DNA of 39,052 nt from Clostridiales bacterium (lineage in GTDB: Bacteria; Bacillota; Clostridia; Oscillospirales; Oscillospiraceae), in contig JAJUHS010000006.1 of the NCBI GenBank assembly GCA_029267755.1, positions 1 to 39,052 on the forward strand, given 5' to 3'. A program made the translations under genes and the position numbers. Shown here in pieces: positions 23,808-30,637 of this stretch (position 1 is the first letter of the stretch; every line of letters begins with the position of its first letter). The notes under the pieces are model-generated. The model searched no databases. It was not told where the DNA came from and saw only the letters and a program-made list of their open reading frames with translations.

Positions 23808-24177
23808 TTCTTGAGCCTCCGAATTCGGGTATAACGTTTTTTGCAACCTTTGCAAGTTTTGCTATCTGCATAGCCTTATCGATTTTTTGACGCCTCTCAA
23901 TTTTTAAATAGGGCTTTATTGCCGCAATCAAAGCGGTTTTATCGCTTGGGGAGCTATACTCCTTAAGTACCGAACTTAGAATGCCCATTATCTGAGGGTC
24001 AAATCCCTCGGGGAAGCCGGAGCTGCCATGAGTATTAGGGTTTTCGCCCGGCTCCCTCTGAGGGCCGCTTTGGTTTTCGTTGCTTTCTCCTGAAAGGGAG
24101 CGGGCGAGCTTAATTATCTGCTCCAGGCTCTCAGGCGACTTCAGCAGATCATTTATTTTGTCCTCAAAATCTCCCAT
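23800..24177 (-). CDS. unknown soluble protein, middle gene of the three-gene operon
   Basis: A 125-residue soluble protein. The N-terminal part is helical and acidic (MGDFEDKINDLLKSPESLEQ), a disordered Ser/Asn/Gly/Pro-rich linker follows (about 33-58), and a basic helical C-terminus contains SDKTALIAAIKPYLKIERRQ and KIDKAMQIAKLAKVAKNV. A DKTALIxAIKPYL-ERRxKID core is familiar from uncharacterised clostridial proteins, as recalled and not searched. The ATG at 24177 has AAAGGTG 7 bases upstream; the in-frame GTG at 24186 is part of that ribosome site. Function unknown. The basic tail might contact nucleic acid or membrane phospholipid. Confidence 0.7.
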   Translation of the reverse strand: MGDFEDKINDLLKSPESLEQIIKLARSLSGESNENQSGPQREPGENPNTHGSSGFPEGFDPQIMGILSSVLKEYSSPSDKTALIAAIKPYLKIERRQKIDKAMQIAKLAKVAKNVIPEFGGSRNV

Positions 24178-24203
24178 ATTGCTCACCTTTCACAGAAAAA
24201 TTT

Positions 24204-24467
24204 TTACTTAAACATGTCGGAGATTTGTTTCGCAAGCCTTTGGCCTTCTTCTGTTTGGAGGACTGAGCTGAGGAGGCGCTGCAAATCGCCGGTGTCTCCG
24301 CTTTTCATGGCCTTGCGGACCAGATCGCTGTCGGCGAACTTCTCTTTTATGCGCTGCCCGTCTTCGGACATGGCAAGATTCTTCAGGTCGGGGACCTTTT
24401 CCGAGATTTTTGCGCTGTTCATTGCGTTCAGCATATCGATGGCAAGGCCTTCAAATTCATTATTCAT
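24204..24467 (-). CDS. unknown 87-residue helical protein, first gene of the three-gene operon
   Basis: A small, probably all-helical, charged protein without cysteines or membrane segments. Two stretches look like an internal repeat: MSEDGQRIKEKFADSDLVRK (about residues 33-52) and LQTEEGQRLAKQISDMF (about 70-86), both of the form (S/T)E-(D/E)GQR-(I/L). The middle has KSGDTGDLQRLLSSVL. GGAGG lies 7 bases before the ATG. It starts a tight minus-strand operon (26 bases to the next gene) and has its own promoter match. Function unknown. Confidence 0.7.
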   Translation of the reverse strand: MNNEFEGLAIDMLNAMNSAKISEKVPDLKNLAMSEDGQRIKEKFADSDLVRKAMKSGDTGDLQRLLSSVLQTEEGQRLAKQISDMFK

Positions 24468-24496
24468 TTATATACCTCCACTATCATCCTAGTTTC

Positions 24497-24525
24497 AGTA
24501 TATTCAATCGGTCGGAAGAGGTGAA
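24497..24525 (-). promoter_or_regulatory. probable promoter of the three-gene unknown operon
   Basis: On the minus strand, TTCACC (24525-24520), a 17-base spacer and TATACT (24502-24497), 30 bases before the first ATG. The -35 box overlaps the ribosome site of the divergent phosphoesterase gene. Confidence 0.5.
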
Positions 24526-24532
24526 TGAAGCC

Positions 24533-24985
24533 ATGAAATTATTAATTTTATCCGACTCTCACGGTAAATATGAGTTCATAAATACTGCAATATTAAAAGA
24601 AAGGCCGGATATGATACTGCACCTCGGGGACGGTGTTTTCGACCTTGCGCGTATTAGGGCAGACTATCCGATTCCGGCTGTGGGCGTAAAGGGCAACTGC
24701 GACTTCAGTGCGGAAGAACAGGCGGTAAGATCATTTATCATCGAGGGGGTCAACGTATATATGACCCACGGTCATATATATGACGTAAAGCACGGTTACG
24801 CCACGGCGATAGACGCGGCCAGAAAGGCATCCGCCGACATACTTCTTTTCGGGCATACGCATAAGGCGGTATACGAGCTGTCGGGCGGCATCCATGTCAT
24901 GAATCCCGGCAGCATACGCGACGGTTGCTACGGTACAATAGAGATAAAAGACGGGAAGCCGATGTGCAGACTTAAAAAAGTATAA
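24533..24985 (+). CDS. YfcE-type metallophosphoesterase
   Basis: A 150-residue calcineurin-like phosphoesterase of the small YfcE/MJ0936 group. All the metal-binding motifs are present: Asp8-x-His10 (LSDSHG), Asp33 (LGDG), Asn55 (GNCD), His79 (MTHGH) and GHTH at 107-110. Family members hydrolyse phosphodiester model substrates in vitro; the natural substrate is unknown. I used the ATG at 24533, which gives the canonical MKLLILSDSHG start and has AGAGGTG upstream. It is divergent from the three-gene operon with a 65-base gap. Confidence 0.92.
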   Translation: MKLLILSDSHGKYEFINTAILKERPDMILHLGDGVFDLARIRADYPIPAVGVKGNCDFSAEEQAVRSFIIEGVNVYMTHGHIYDVKHGYATAIDAARKASADILLFGHTHKAVYELSGGIHVMNPGSIRDGCYGTIEIKDGKPMCRLKKV

Positions 24986-25001
24986 TACGCCGGAATAAAC
25001 A

Positions 25002-25040
25002 ACGCTGCATTCAGCATCTGAGCTGAGTGCAGCGTATTTT
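25002..25040 (+). terminator. intrinsic terminator after the phosphoesterase gene
   Basis: 14-base arms (ACGCTGCATTCAGC at 25002-25015; its complement with one G-T pair at 25022-25035) followed by ATTTT. It faces the convergent cysK gene, which ends 48 bases further on. Confidence 0.85.
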
Positions 25041-25087
25041 AATCAAAGAGGTCAGCCGTCGATGGGCTGGCCCCTTGTTATCATTTG

Positions 25088-25990
25088 CTATATCAGTGCG
25101 GTGCTGAAGTATCTCTCGACTCTGTCCGGCAAAATGGTAACTATCCTTTTATCCTTGCCGAACTTATTTGCCATGTGAACGCAGGCCCATACGTTCGCAC
25201 CGGAAGAGGTTCCAACCAGAATGCCCTGCCTATTCGACAGAGCCCTCGCAGTGTTTATCGCGTCGTCGTCTGTGACCTCCACCACCTCGTCAATGAGGGA
25301 TGTGTCTAGGATTCCGGGAATGAAGCCGTCACCTATGCCCTGGATCTTGTGCAGCCCCGGCTCGTGCCCCAGGAGAGCTGACACGTTTTTAGGCTCCACC
25401 GCGATGACTTTGGCTTCAGGGTTCTTTTCCTTGACAAATTTGCCGACTCCCTGAAGAGTTCCGCCGCTGCCGAGGCCCGAAACAAATACGTCCACACGGC
25501 CATCCATCTGCGCCCATATTTCCTCCGCTGTCGTCAGATAGTGAATGAGGGGGTTATCGGGGTTTTCAAACTGCTGGGGAACAAAAATGTTTGGATTAAG
25601 CTGTTTCTGCCTCTCAACCTCAGCTACCGAACCGCCTATACTTTCCTTTGCGTCCGTCAGTATAAGCTCGGCTCCAAGGGCACGGATAATCTTTTTTCTC
25701 TCCTCGCTCATATTTTCCGGCATAACGATTATTACCCTATATCCCTTTTGAACGCCTACCAGCGCAAGACCGATGCCGGTATTGCCAGATGTCGGCTCCA
25801 TTATCGTCATGCCGGGCTTGAGGAGGCCTTTTTCCTCAGCCCTCTCGATCATGTATTTTGCAACTCTGTCCTTTATGCTGCCGCCGGGGTTGAAATATTC
25901 GGCTTTTGCGAAGATGTTAAGTCCCGTCAGCTTTTTTAGGCTGACCATGGGAGTGTTCCCGATAATATCAATTATGTTTTCGGTTATCAT
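25088..25990 (-). CDS. cysK: cysteine synthase A (O-acetylserine sulfhydrylase)
   Basis: A 300-residue fold-type II PLP enzyme making cysteine from O-acetylserine and sulfide. Lys40 in NPGGSIKDR is the cofactor lysine; TSGNTG (67-72) binds the substrate carboxylate; GLGSGGTLQGVG holds the cofactor phosphate; GTSSGAN is near the C-terminus. I placed the start at 25990 because GGAGG lies 6 bases before that ATG and overlaps the earlier ATG at 26002. It follows sufC-sufB on the same strand, but a terminator and a -10-like box (TATAAT at 26052-26047) lie between, so it probably has its own promoter. Confidence 0.95.
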   Translation of the reverse strand: MITENIIDIIGNTPMVSLKKLTGLNIFAKAEYFNPGGSIKDRVAKYMIERAEEKGLLKPGMTIMEPTSGNTGIGLALVGVQKGYRVIIVMPENMSEERKKIIRALGAELILTDAKESIGGSVAEVERQKQLNPNIFVPQQFENPDNPLIHYLTTAEEIWAQMDGRVDVFVSGLGSGGTLQGVGKFVKEKNPEAKVIAVEPKNVSALLGHEPGLHKIQGIGDGFIPGILDTSLIDEVVEVTDDDAINTARALSNRQGILVGTSSGANVWACVHMANKFGKDKRIVTILPDRVERYFSTALI

Positions 25991-26092
25991 TTTGACCTCC
26001 ATATTGCCTAAACTTTGGCAAAATTCAAATCAATTTATTTCAATTTATTATATCCCGGAGAGACGGTACCTGTGCTGCGTTTGGAAAATAGG

Positions 26093-26126
26093 CAAAAAAC
26101 GCCCTCTTGAATCAGAAGGCGTTTAG
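26093..26126 (-). terminator. intrinsic terminator after sufB
   Basis: On the minus strand, AAACGCCTTC pairs with GAGGGCGTTT around a short loop and ends in a run of six Ts, directly after the sufB stop codon. Confidence 0.85.
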
Positions 26127-26128
26127 CT

Positions 26129-27049
26129 TTATCCCAGGAATCCTTTTAAAACCGTATCCTCCGCCTCTTTTTCCGTAAGACCCAGAGTCATAAGCTTAAC
26201 AAGCTGGTCGTTGGCGATTTTGCCGATAGCTGCCTCATGAATAAGCTGCGCGTCGGAGTGGAAGGCGGAAATCTCGGGGATGGATGCGACCTTTGCGTTG
26301 TCCATTATGATTGAATCGCACTGTATGTGTCCGCGGCACTTTTTGTATCCGCGCAGATTGAGGTGGAAGACCTGCTCTGAATCGTCCTGAGCCACGGAGC
26401 GGGAAATAATCTGGGCGCTCGAGTCCTCTCCAACCATTTCAACGGTTATTATTGAATCGGCGGTCTGGCTACGATAGGTCAGCAACCTCTCTGTAACTAT
26501 AAGGCGAGCGTTTTCGCGGAGTATCACCTTGGTGTCCCGAACCGTCCTGTCGACGCCCTTAATCTGAACCATTTCGAGCTCGACAACCCCGTTTTCTTCC
26601 ACTTCTATGATGGTTTTCGGATTGAGGATCCTTTCTCCAGTACCGTTGCCCTCGCCGTAATGCTTTTCGACGTACTTCATACGGGCGCCCCTGCGGACAA
26701 AGAACTCATGAATACCGTCATGCTGGGCCTTCTCACTGCCGGGGTTATGAATGCCGCAGCCGGCAACTATTACGACGTCCGAGTTTTCACCAACCTCAAA
26801 GGTATTGTACACAACGTCGTTCAGACCCTCTTTAGAGAGTATGACGGGGATATGCACGCTTTCGCCCCTGGTTCCGGGCTTGATTATAATGTCTATGCCC
26901 GGCTTATCCTTTTTAGTGACAATGTCTATGTTCGCCGTTGTGTTTCGGCTGATGCCCTCCCCGTTTTTTCTTATATTGTAAGCGCCCTGGGGAACGCCGT
27001 GCAGATCGGCAATTTCCTCCAGAAGCTTTTTATCGACTGCATTCAGCAT
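26129..27049 (-). CDS. sufB: SufB/SmsB-type Fe-S cluster scaffold protein
   Basis: A 306-residue SufB/D-family beta-helix protein, much shorter than the roughly 495-residue SufB of E. coli and close in size to the two-gene SmsB type. The C-terminal core keeps Cys244 in IQCDS and His271-Glu272 in LIHEA, which line up with the cluster-building Cys and His-Glu of SufB rather than SufD. It should receive sulfur and iron on a complex with SufC. GGGGG lies about 8 bases before the ATG, and the gene overlaps the end of sufC by 20 bases. No sufD, sufS, sufU or iscU is next to it. Confidence 0.9.
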   Translation of the reverse strand: MLNAVDKKLLEEIADLHGVPQGAYNIRKNGEGISRNTTANIDIVTKKDKPGIDIIIKPGTRGESVHIPVILSKEGLNDVVYNTFEVGENSDVVIVAGCGIHNPGSEKAQHDGIHEFFVRRGARMKYVEKHYGEGNGTGERILNPKTIIEVEENGVVELEMVQIKGVDRTVRDTKVILRENARLIVTERLLTYRSQTADSIITVEMVGEDSSAQIISRSVAQDDSEQVFHLNLRGYKKCRGHIQCDSIIMDNAKVASIPEISAFHSDAQLIHEAAIGKIANDQLVKLMTLGLTEKEAEDTVLKGFLG

Positions 27050-27782
27050 TCGTCACGCCCCCTTTTATACAATTCTCCTTGCACAGGCAGTCTTTGTCAA
27101 TCATTGAAATCTCGCCGAGAAATTCCTCGTGGCTTGTCCTCCGGGCGACGGTACCGTCGGAGATGAGAATCACCTCGTCGGCAAGTCTCAAAATACGCTC
27201 CTGATGTGAAATGATAACGATAGTAGTATCGTACTTCCTGTGCAGGGCCTCGAAGGTTTCGGTCAGACGCTGAAAGCTCCAAAGATCGATGCCGGCCTCA
27301 GGTTCGTCGAACACCGCAACCTTCAAATTGCGGGCGAGTATGCTCGCAATCTCGATGCGTTTAAGTTCACCGCCCGAAAAGGTGGAGTTTATCTCGCGGT
27401 CCAGATAATCCTGGGCGCAAAGTCCAACGTCGTACAAAAGTTGACACTGGTCTATTTTCGCGCCACCTGCCGCAAGCTTGAGTAGATCGCGAACTCTAAT
27501 GCCCTTGAAACGCGCGGGCGCCTGAAAGGCGTAACCTATGCCAAGCTTTGCACGCTCGGTGATGCTCATATGGGTGATGTCTGTATCGTCTAAAAAAATC
27601 TGGCCGCCGCTAGGCTGGAAAATACCCATAATCACCTTGGCAATGGAGGACTTCCCGCCGCCGTTAGGCCCGGTCATTACATAGATTTTATTGTTTTCCA
27701 AAGTCATGGTGACGTTATTCAATATTTCCTTGCTGCCGCTGTCGTCAACCGCGGTAACACAGACACCGTTCATTCTTAGCAT
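27030..27782 (-). CDS. sufC: SufC/SmsC-type Fe-S assembly ATPase
   Basis: A 250-residue soluble ABC ATPase with Walker A GPNGGGKSS (38-46), signature FSGGELKR (135-142), Walker B VAVFDE (155-160) and the SufC-typical PEAGIDLWSF. It powers conformational change in the SufB scaffold. It carries a C-terminal extension with four cysteines (Cys232, Cys234, Cys238, Cys248; CLCKENC); I do not recall this from classical SufC. AGGGA precedes the ATG. The upstream 157 bases are AT-rich with no convincing regulator site. Confidence 0.92.
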   Translation of the reverse strand: MLRMNGVCVTAVDDSGSKEILNNVTMTLENNKIYVMTGPNGGGKSSIAKVIMGIFQPSGGQIFLDDTDITHMSITERAKLGIGYAFQAPARFKGIRVRDLLKLAAGGAKIDQCQLLYDVGLCAQDYLDREINSTFSGGELKRIEIASILARNLKVAVFDEPEAGIDLWSFQRLTETFEALHRKYDTTIVIISHQERILRLADEVILISDGTVARRTSHEEFLGEISMIDKDCLCKENCIKGGVTNAECSR

Positions 27783-27939
27783 GCTTATCCCTCATTGAAA
27801 AGTTATTATGTCAATTTTATAGGTTTTAAGTATTATTTTATCATGTTTTTACAAAAAAACAATTAAATATTTCAGAATGTCTTATATATCGCAATTTTTT
27901 AATTATGCCAAGCAACGCCAAGCTTCTGTCCAATATGGT

Positions 27940-28356
27940 TTAATCGGCGGTTAAATCGGGCAATACAGTAACCTCCACACGGTTTCCGTCAGGATCTAAT
28001 AAGCAAGCCTCATAATAGCCGTCGCCGGTTTGATGAGGTTCGAGAACAACAGGAATACCCAATTTATGTGCTTTTTTTACTATACTATCTACTTCGTCCT
28101 TGGTTTCCATCGAGAAAGCAATGTGCGTAAGCCCGATTGACTCATGTCCGTTTGCGTTGCTCCCTGAGGGTATGGTTGGCATATGCATCAGTTCAAGGCG
28201 ACTGCCTTCGCCGAATGAAATAAAATAAGACTCAAAGTTATGATGAAACTCTGAAGCGCTTGAGTATTTCTCGTTTGCTGACCCATTGAAAAAGGAACAG
28301 TAAAAATCCTTCATACCCTCAAGATTATTAGTCCAAATTGCTATATGCTCCAACAT
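27940..28356 (-). CDS. VOC-family metalloenzyme (glyoxalase-like)
   Basis: A 138-residue vicinal-oxygen-chelate protein with two beta-alpha-beta-beta-beta modules. The four expected metal ligands are His4, Glu55 (SRLELMH), His78 (GLTHIAF) and Glu128 (NRVEVT), with DPDGNRVE near the end. The complete ligand set fits a lactoylglutathione lyase or related lyase/isomerase/dioxygenase, but this family is too varied to name the substrate. An AGGAGG site precedes the ATG. It appears monocistronic. Confidence 0.88.
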   Translation of the reverse strand: MLEHIAIWTNNLEGMKDFYCSFFNGSANEKYSSASEFHHNFESYFISFGEGSRLELMHMPTIPSGSNANGHESIGLTHIAFSMETKDEVDSIVKKAHKLGIPVVLEPHQTGDGYYEACLLDPDGNRVEVTVLPDLTAD

Positions 28357-28522
28357 TTTGGTTCCTCCTGTTTTTTGATTTTTATGTCAGTTTTGCTTAT
28401 ATTTAAATATTTAAACCAAAGAGCACAAGAGATGCACAGCAAAAGTCCGACTTATTGCAGGAGCTATTAAGAAGCTGACGAAGGTCTCTGGATACCGCAC
28501 TCGAAAGCACCTTAATGCAAAG

Positions 28523-28554
28523 AAGCCCGAAACCCAGTTCAAGGTTTCGGGCTT
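28523..28554 (-). terminator. intrinsic terminator of the tRNA-Thr gene
   Basis: 12-bp perfect arms (AAGCCCGAAACC at 28523-28534 on the plus strand and its complement at 28543-28554) that begin at the tRNA 3' end on the minus strand; TCTTT follows. Confidence 0.85.
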
Positions 28555-28629
28555 GGAGCTGGCAAGGTGACTCGAACACCCGACCTGCTGATTACGAATC
28601 AGCTGCTCTACCGGCTGAGCTATGCCAGC
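28554..28629 (-). tRNA. tRNA-Thr (anticodon CGT)
   Basis: A 76-base cloverleaf with acceptor GCTGGCA/TGCCAGC, discriminator T and encoded CCA, D stem GCTC/GAGC, anticodon stem GCTGA/TCAGC around the loop TTCGTAA (anticodon CGT, reading ACG), a 5-base variable loop and a T arm with loop TTCGAGT. It has its own promoter and terminator, so it is a single-tRNA transcription unit. No integration remnants are visible at its 3' end. Confidence 0.96.
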
Positions 28630-28670
28630 GTATACCGCCGTCTGAATAATATCAAAACGCAACACATGCG

Positions 28671-28699
28671 AGTATAGCACAATCGATATTTTTAGTCAA
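28671..28699 (-). promoter_or_regulatory. sigma-A promoter of the tRNA-Thr gene
   Basis: On the minus strand, TTGACT (28699-28694), a 17-base spacer and TATACT (28676-28671), about 42 bases before the tRNA 5' end. Confidence 0.85.
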
Positions 28700-28940
28700 T
28701 AAAAAAATACGATTACATTTTGTATTTTGCAGGAAAACTTTCCTTATGGCCTCTGAAAAATAAAACATAAAGCAACAAAAAGTATAACTTTTAAATATTA
28801 ATCGTAATTAAGGCGATAAAAAAATCTAAAAAACAATAGCGTCATTTTTTGTTTTTTAACGGGTCAAATAAGCAAATACTAGATAATCTCCGAAAAAGGA
28901 AGTATACATAAACAAAGCGCATAAACATATTTACAAATAG

Positions 28941-28970
28941 TTATTCACATTCTCCACAGAGTTATCCACA
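28941..28970 (+). promoter_or_regulatory. cluster of three DnaA-box-like sites
   Basis: TTATTCACA (28941-28949) and TTATCCACA (28962-28970) fit the DnaA-box consensus TTWTNCACA; TTCTCCACA (28950-28958) differs by one base. The first two abut directly and the third follows after 3 bases, all in the same orientation, next to an AT-rich stretch. In Bacillus, DnaA-box clusters occur at oriC and also at several other loci. Confidence 0.55.
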
Positions 28971-29021
28971 ATGCTGAAAAGCTTATGCCACAAAGGATCC
29001 GGGCTGTTATGGAAAATAATG

Positions 29022-29105
29022 TAATTGGCTGGAGCGCTTGTTGTTTGCTATGCTATTATTTAAAGATGTTTACATAATTAATTTTATATTCATTTCAGCC
29101 AATTA
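29022..29105. repeat. 10-bp perfect inverted repeat, arms 64 bases apart
   Basis: TAATTGGCTG (29022-29031) and CAGCCAATTA (29096-29105). There is no coding sequence between the arms and the pairing does not extend. Possible protein-binding dyad or chance. Confidence 0.4.
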
Positions 29106-29150
29106 TTTAGAAAAGTAGAAACGGTTTTGCAGGGAATCGAAAAATAAAAT

Positions 29151-30167
29151 TCAAAAGGATATATCGTCAGCATCCATAGTTGCATAGGCATTGAGATCCG
29201 CCTTGGCGATATTGCCTGCAAGATACTCATAATAGCCTTGGCATCCGATCATAGCTCCGTTATCCCCGCAAAGCTTCGGCGGCGCAAGGTATAGAGTTTT
29301 CCCGGCAAGGGAGCAGGCCTTCGTGAGATCCTCGCGTATGCGGGAGTTAGCGGCCACGCCGCCCGCACACACGATAGTATCGCGCTCGGTCATCTTTGCT
29401 GCCTCCATAACTCGGGGAATAAGGGAATCGCTGACAGCAGCGGAAAAGGAAGCCGCGAGAGAAGCCTTGTCAAGCTCCTCGCCCTTTTGAGAGGCGTTGT
29501 GAGCGATATTTATAACGGCGGTCTTTAGTCCAGAAAAGGAAAAGTCCAGCGGGTTGTCGTCAACCTTAGCACGGGGCAGGTAATACTTCATATCGTCGCC
29601 AGACTTTGCCAAAACGTCTACTGCCGCTCCTCCGGGGTAACCGATACCAATCACACGGGCGGCCTTATCAAAGCATTCTCCGGCCGCGTCGTCGCGCGTC
29701 GTGCCAAGTATCCGCATTCTGGTATAGTCCTGCACGTCTAAGATAAGGCTGTGCCCCCCCGAAACGACAAGGGCAATAAAGGGAGGTTTAAGCTCTGGGT
29801 ACGCGATGTAGTTTGCCGCTATATGGCCCCTTATGTGGTGTACCGGGATAAGCGGAACACCGAGGGCAGAGGCTACGGACTTTGCAAAGTTGAGACCTAC
29901 GAGCAGCGCGCCTATAAGCCCCGGGGCGTAGGTGACAGCGACGGCGTCGATATCGCTTTTTTTGATTCCAGATTTCCTGAGAGCGGATTCGGCGAGTCGG
30001 GTTATTACTTCAATATGGCTGCGGGAAGCCAGCTCCGGAACGACGCCGCCGTAAACGGCATGGAGGTCGACCTGAGAGTATATTTCGTCCGCAAGGACCT
30101 CGCGACCGTCTTTTGTGACGGCTACGGCGGTTTCATCGCAGGAGGATTCAACCGAGAGGATTATCAA
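29151..30167 (-). CDS. tsaD: tRNA N6-adenosine threonylcarbamoyltransferase
   Basis: A 338-residue Kae1/TsaD protein that, with TsaB and TsaE, transfers the threonylcarbamoyl group to A37 of ANN-decoding tRNAs. The N-terminal nucleotide loop (SVESSCDETAVAV), the metal-binding His111-x3-His115 (HHIRGHIAA), VSGGHS and CAGGVAANSRIRE are all present. Translation starts at a TTG overlapping the rimI stop (TTGA), so the two are coupled. TsaB and TsaE are not in the window, although tsaE-tsaB-rimI-tsaD is a common order. Confidence 0.97.
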   Translation of the reverse strand: MIILSVESSCDETAVAVTKDGREVLADEIYSQVDLHAVYGGVVPELASRSHIEVITRLAESALRKSGIKKSDIDAVAVTYAPGLIGALLVGLNFAKSVASALGVPLIPVHHIRGHIAANYIAYPELKPPFIALVVSGGHSLILDVQDYTRMRILGTTRDDAAGECFDKAARVIGIGYPGGAAVDVLAKSGDDMKYYLPRAKVDDNPLDFSFSGLKTAVINIAHNASQKGEELDKASLAASFSAAVSDSLIPRVMEAAKMTERDTIVCAGGVAANSRIREDLTKACSLAGKTLYLAPPKLCGDNGAMIGCQGYYEYLAGNIAKADLNAYATMDADDISF

Positions 30168-30628
30168 GGTTCTTCATTCCTTTCGTTGAGGAAGACGCGG
30201 GTCATGAGTATTGCGTCCTCGGTCGGTAGCCGGTAATAGTTTTTGCGGCGTCCGACCTTCTCAAAACCAAATTTTTTGTATAGGGATATTGCAGGGTAGT
30301 TGCTCTCACGCACCTCGAGAGTCAAAAAAGAAAGCCCTTGGTTAAGGCTGTGGCTTATCAGCTCACCTATCAGCGCGCCCGCCACACCCTTTCTGCGGTG
30401 GTCGGGGCTGACAGCAATATTCGCGATATATCCCTCGTCCAGCACGGCCTGCATACCGGCGTAGCCGATAAGCGCGCCGTCGTCTGCGACCGCGGCAATG
30501 TAGTGCGAGAGGGGGTTCTTAAGCTCGCCGAGGAGCATGCCTGCCGACCAAGGGGCGGAAAAGCAAAGCTTTTCAAGCTCGGCTGCCTCCGAGAGGTGAG
30601 AAGGCTCCATCTTAAGTATCCGAAACAC
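30164..30628 (-). CDS. rimI: ribosomal-protein-alanine N-acetyltransferase RimI
   Basis: A 154-residue GNAT acetyltransferase. The acetyl-CoA loop is HRRKGVAGALIGEL (about 87-100), preceded by YIANIAVSP and followed by LEVRESNYPAISLYKKFGFEKVGRRKNYY, the RimI signature region. RimI acetylates the N-terminus of ribosomal protein S18 in E. coli. The start is a GTG with GAGGT 6 bases upstream. It lies 9 bases after polA and overlaps tsaD by 4 bases. Confidence 0.92.
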   Translation of the reverse strand: MFRILKMEPSHLSEAAELEKLCFSAPWSAGMLLGELKNPLSHYIAAVADDGALIGYAGMQAVLDEGYIANIAVSPDHRRKGVAGALIGELISHSLNQGLSFLTLEVRESNYPAISLYKKFGFEKVGRRKNYYRLPTEDAILMTRVFLNERNEEP

Positions 30629-30637
30629 GTTTTTACC

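Larger units (their letters stand above)
28700..29150. other. AT-rich non-coding region between tsaD and tRNA-Thr
   Basis: No gene is supported on either strand. The left part (28700-28930) is very AT-rich with several A or T runs. The middle holds DnaA-box-like 9-mers (separate entry), and the right part a 10-bp inverted repeat with arms 29022-29031 and 29096-29105. I see no convincing terminator for tsaD here. Confidence 0.6.

Noticed and set aside
28554-28629. tRNA-Thr as an integration site for a mobile element
   Set aside because: The tRNA is intact and followed by its own terminator; no integrase gene and no repeat of its 3' end were seen in the window.
28630-29150. Chromosomal replication origin (oriC)
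   Set aside because: The DnaA boxes and AT-rich DNA are suggestive, but dnaA, dnaN and rpmH are absent and flanking genes all run the same way. Kept only as a DnaA-box cluster.
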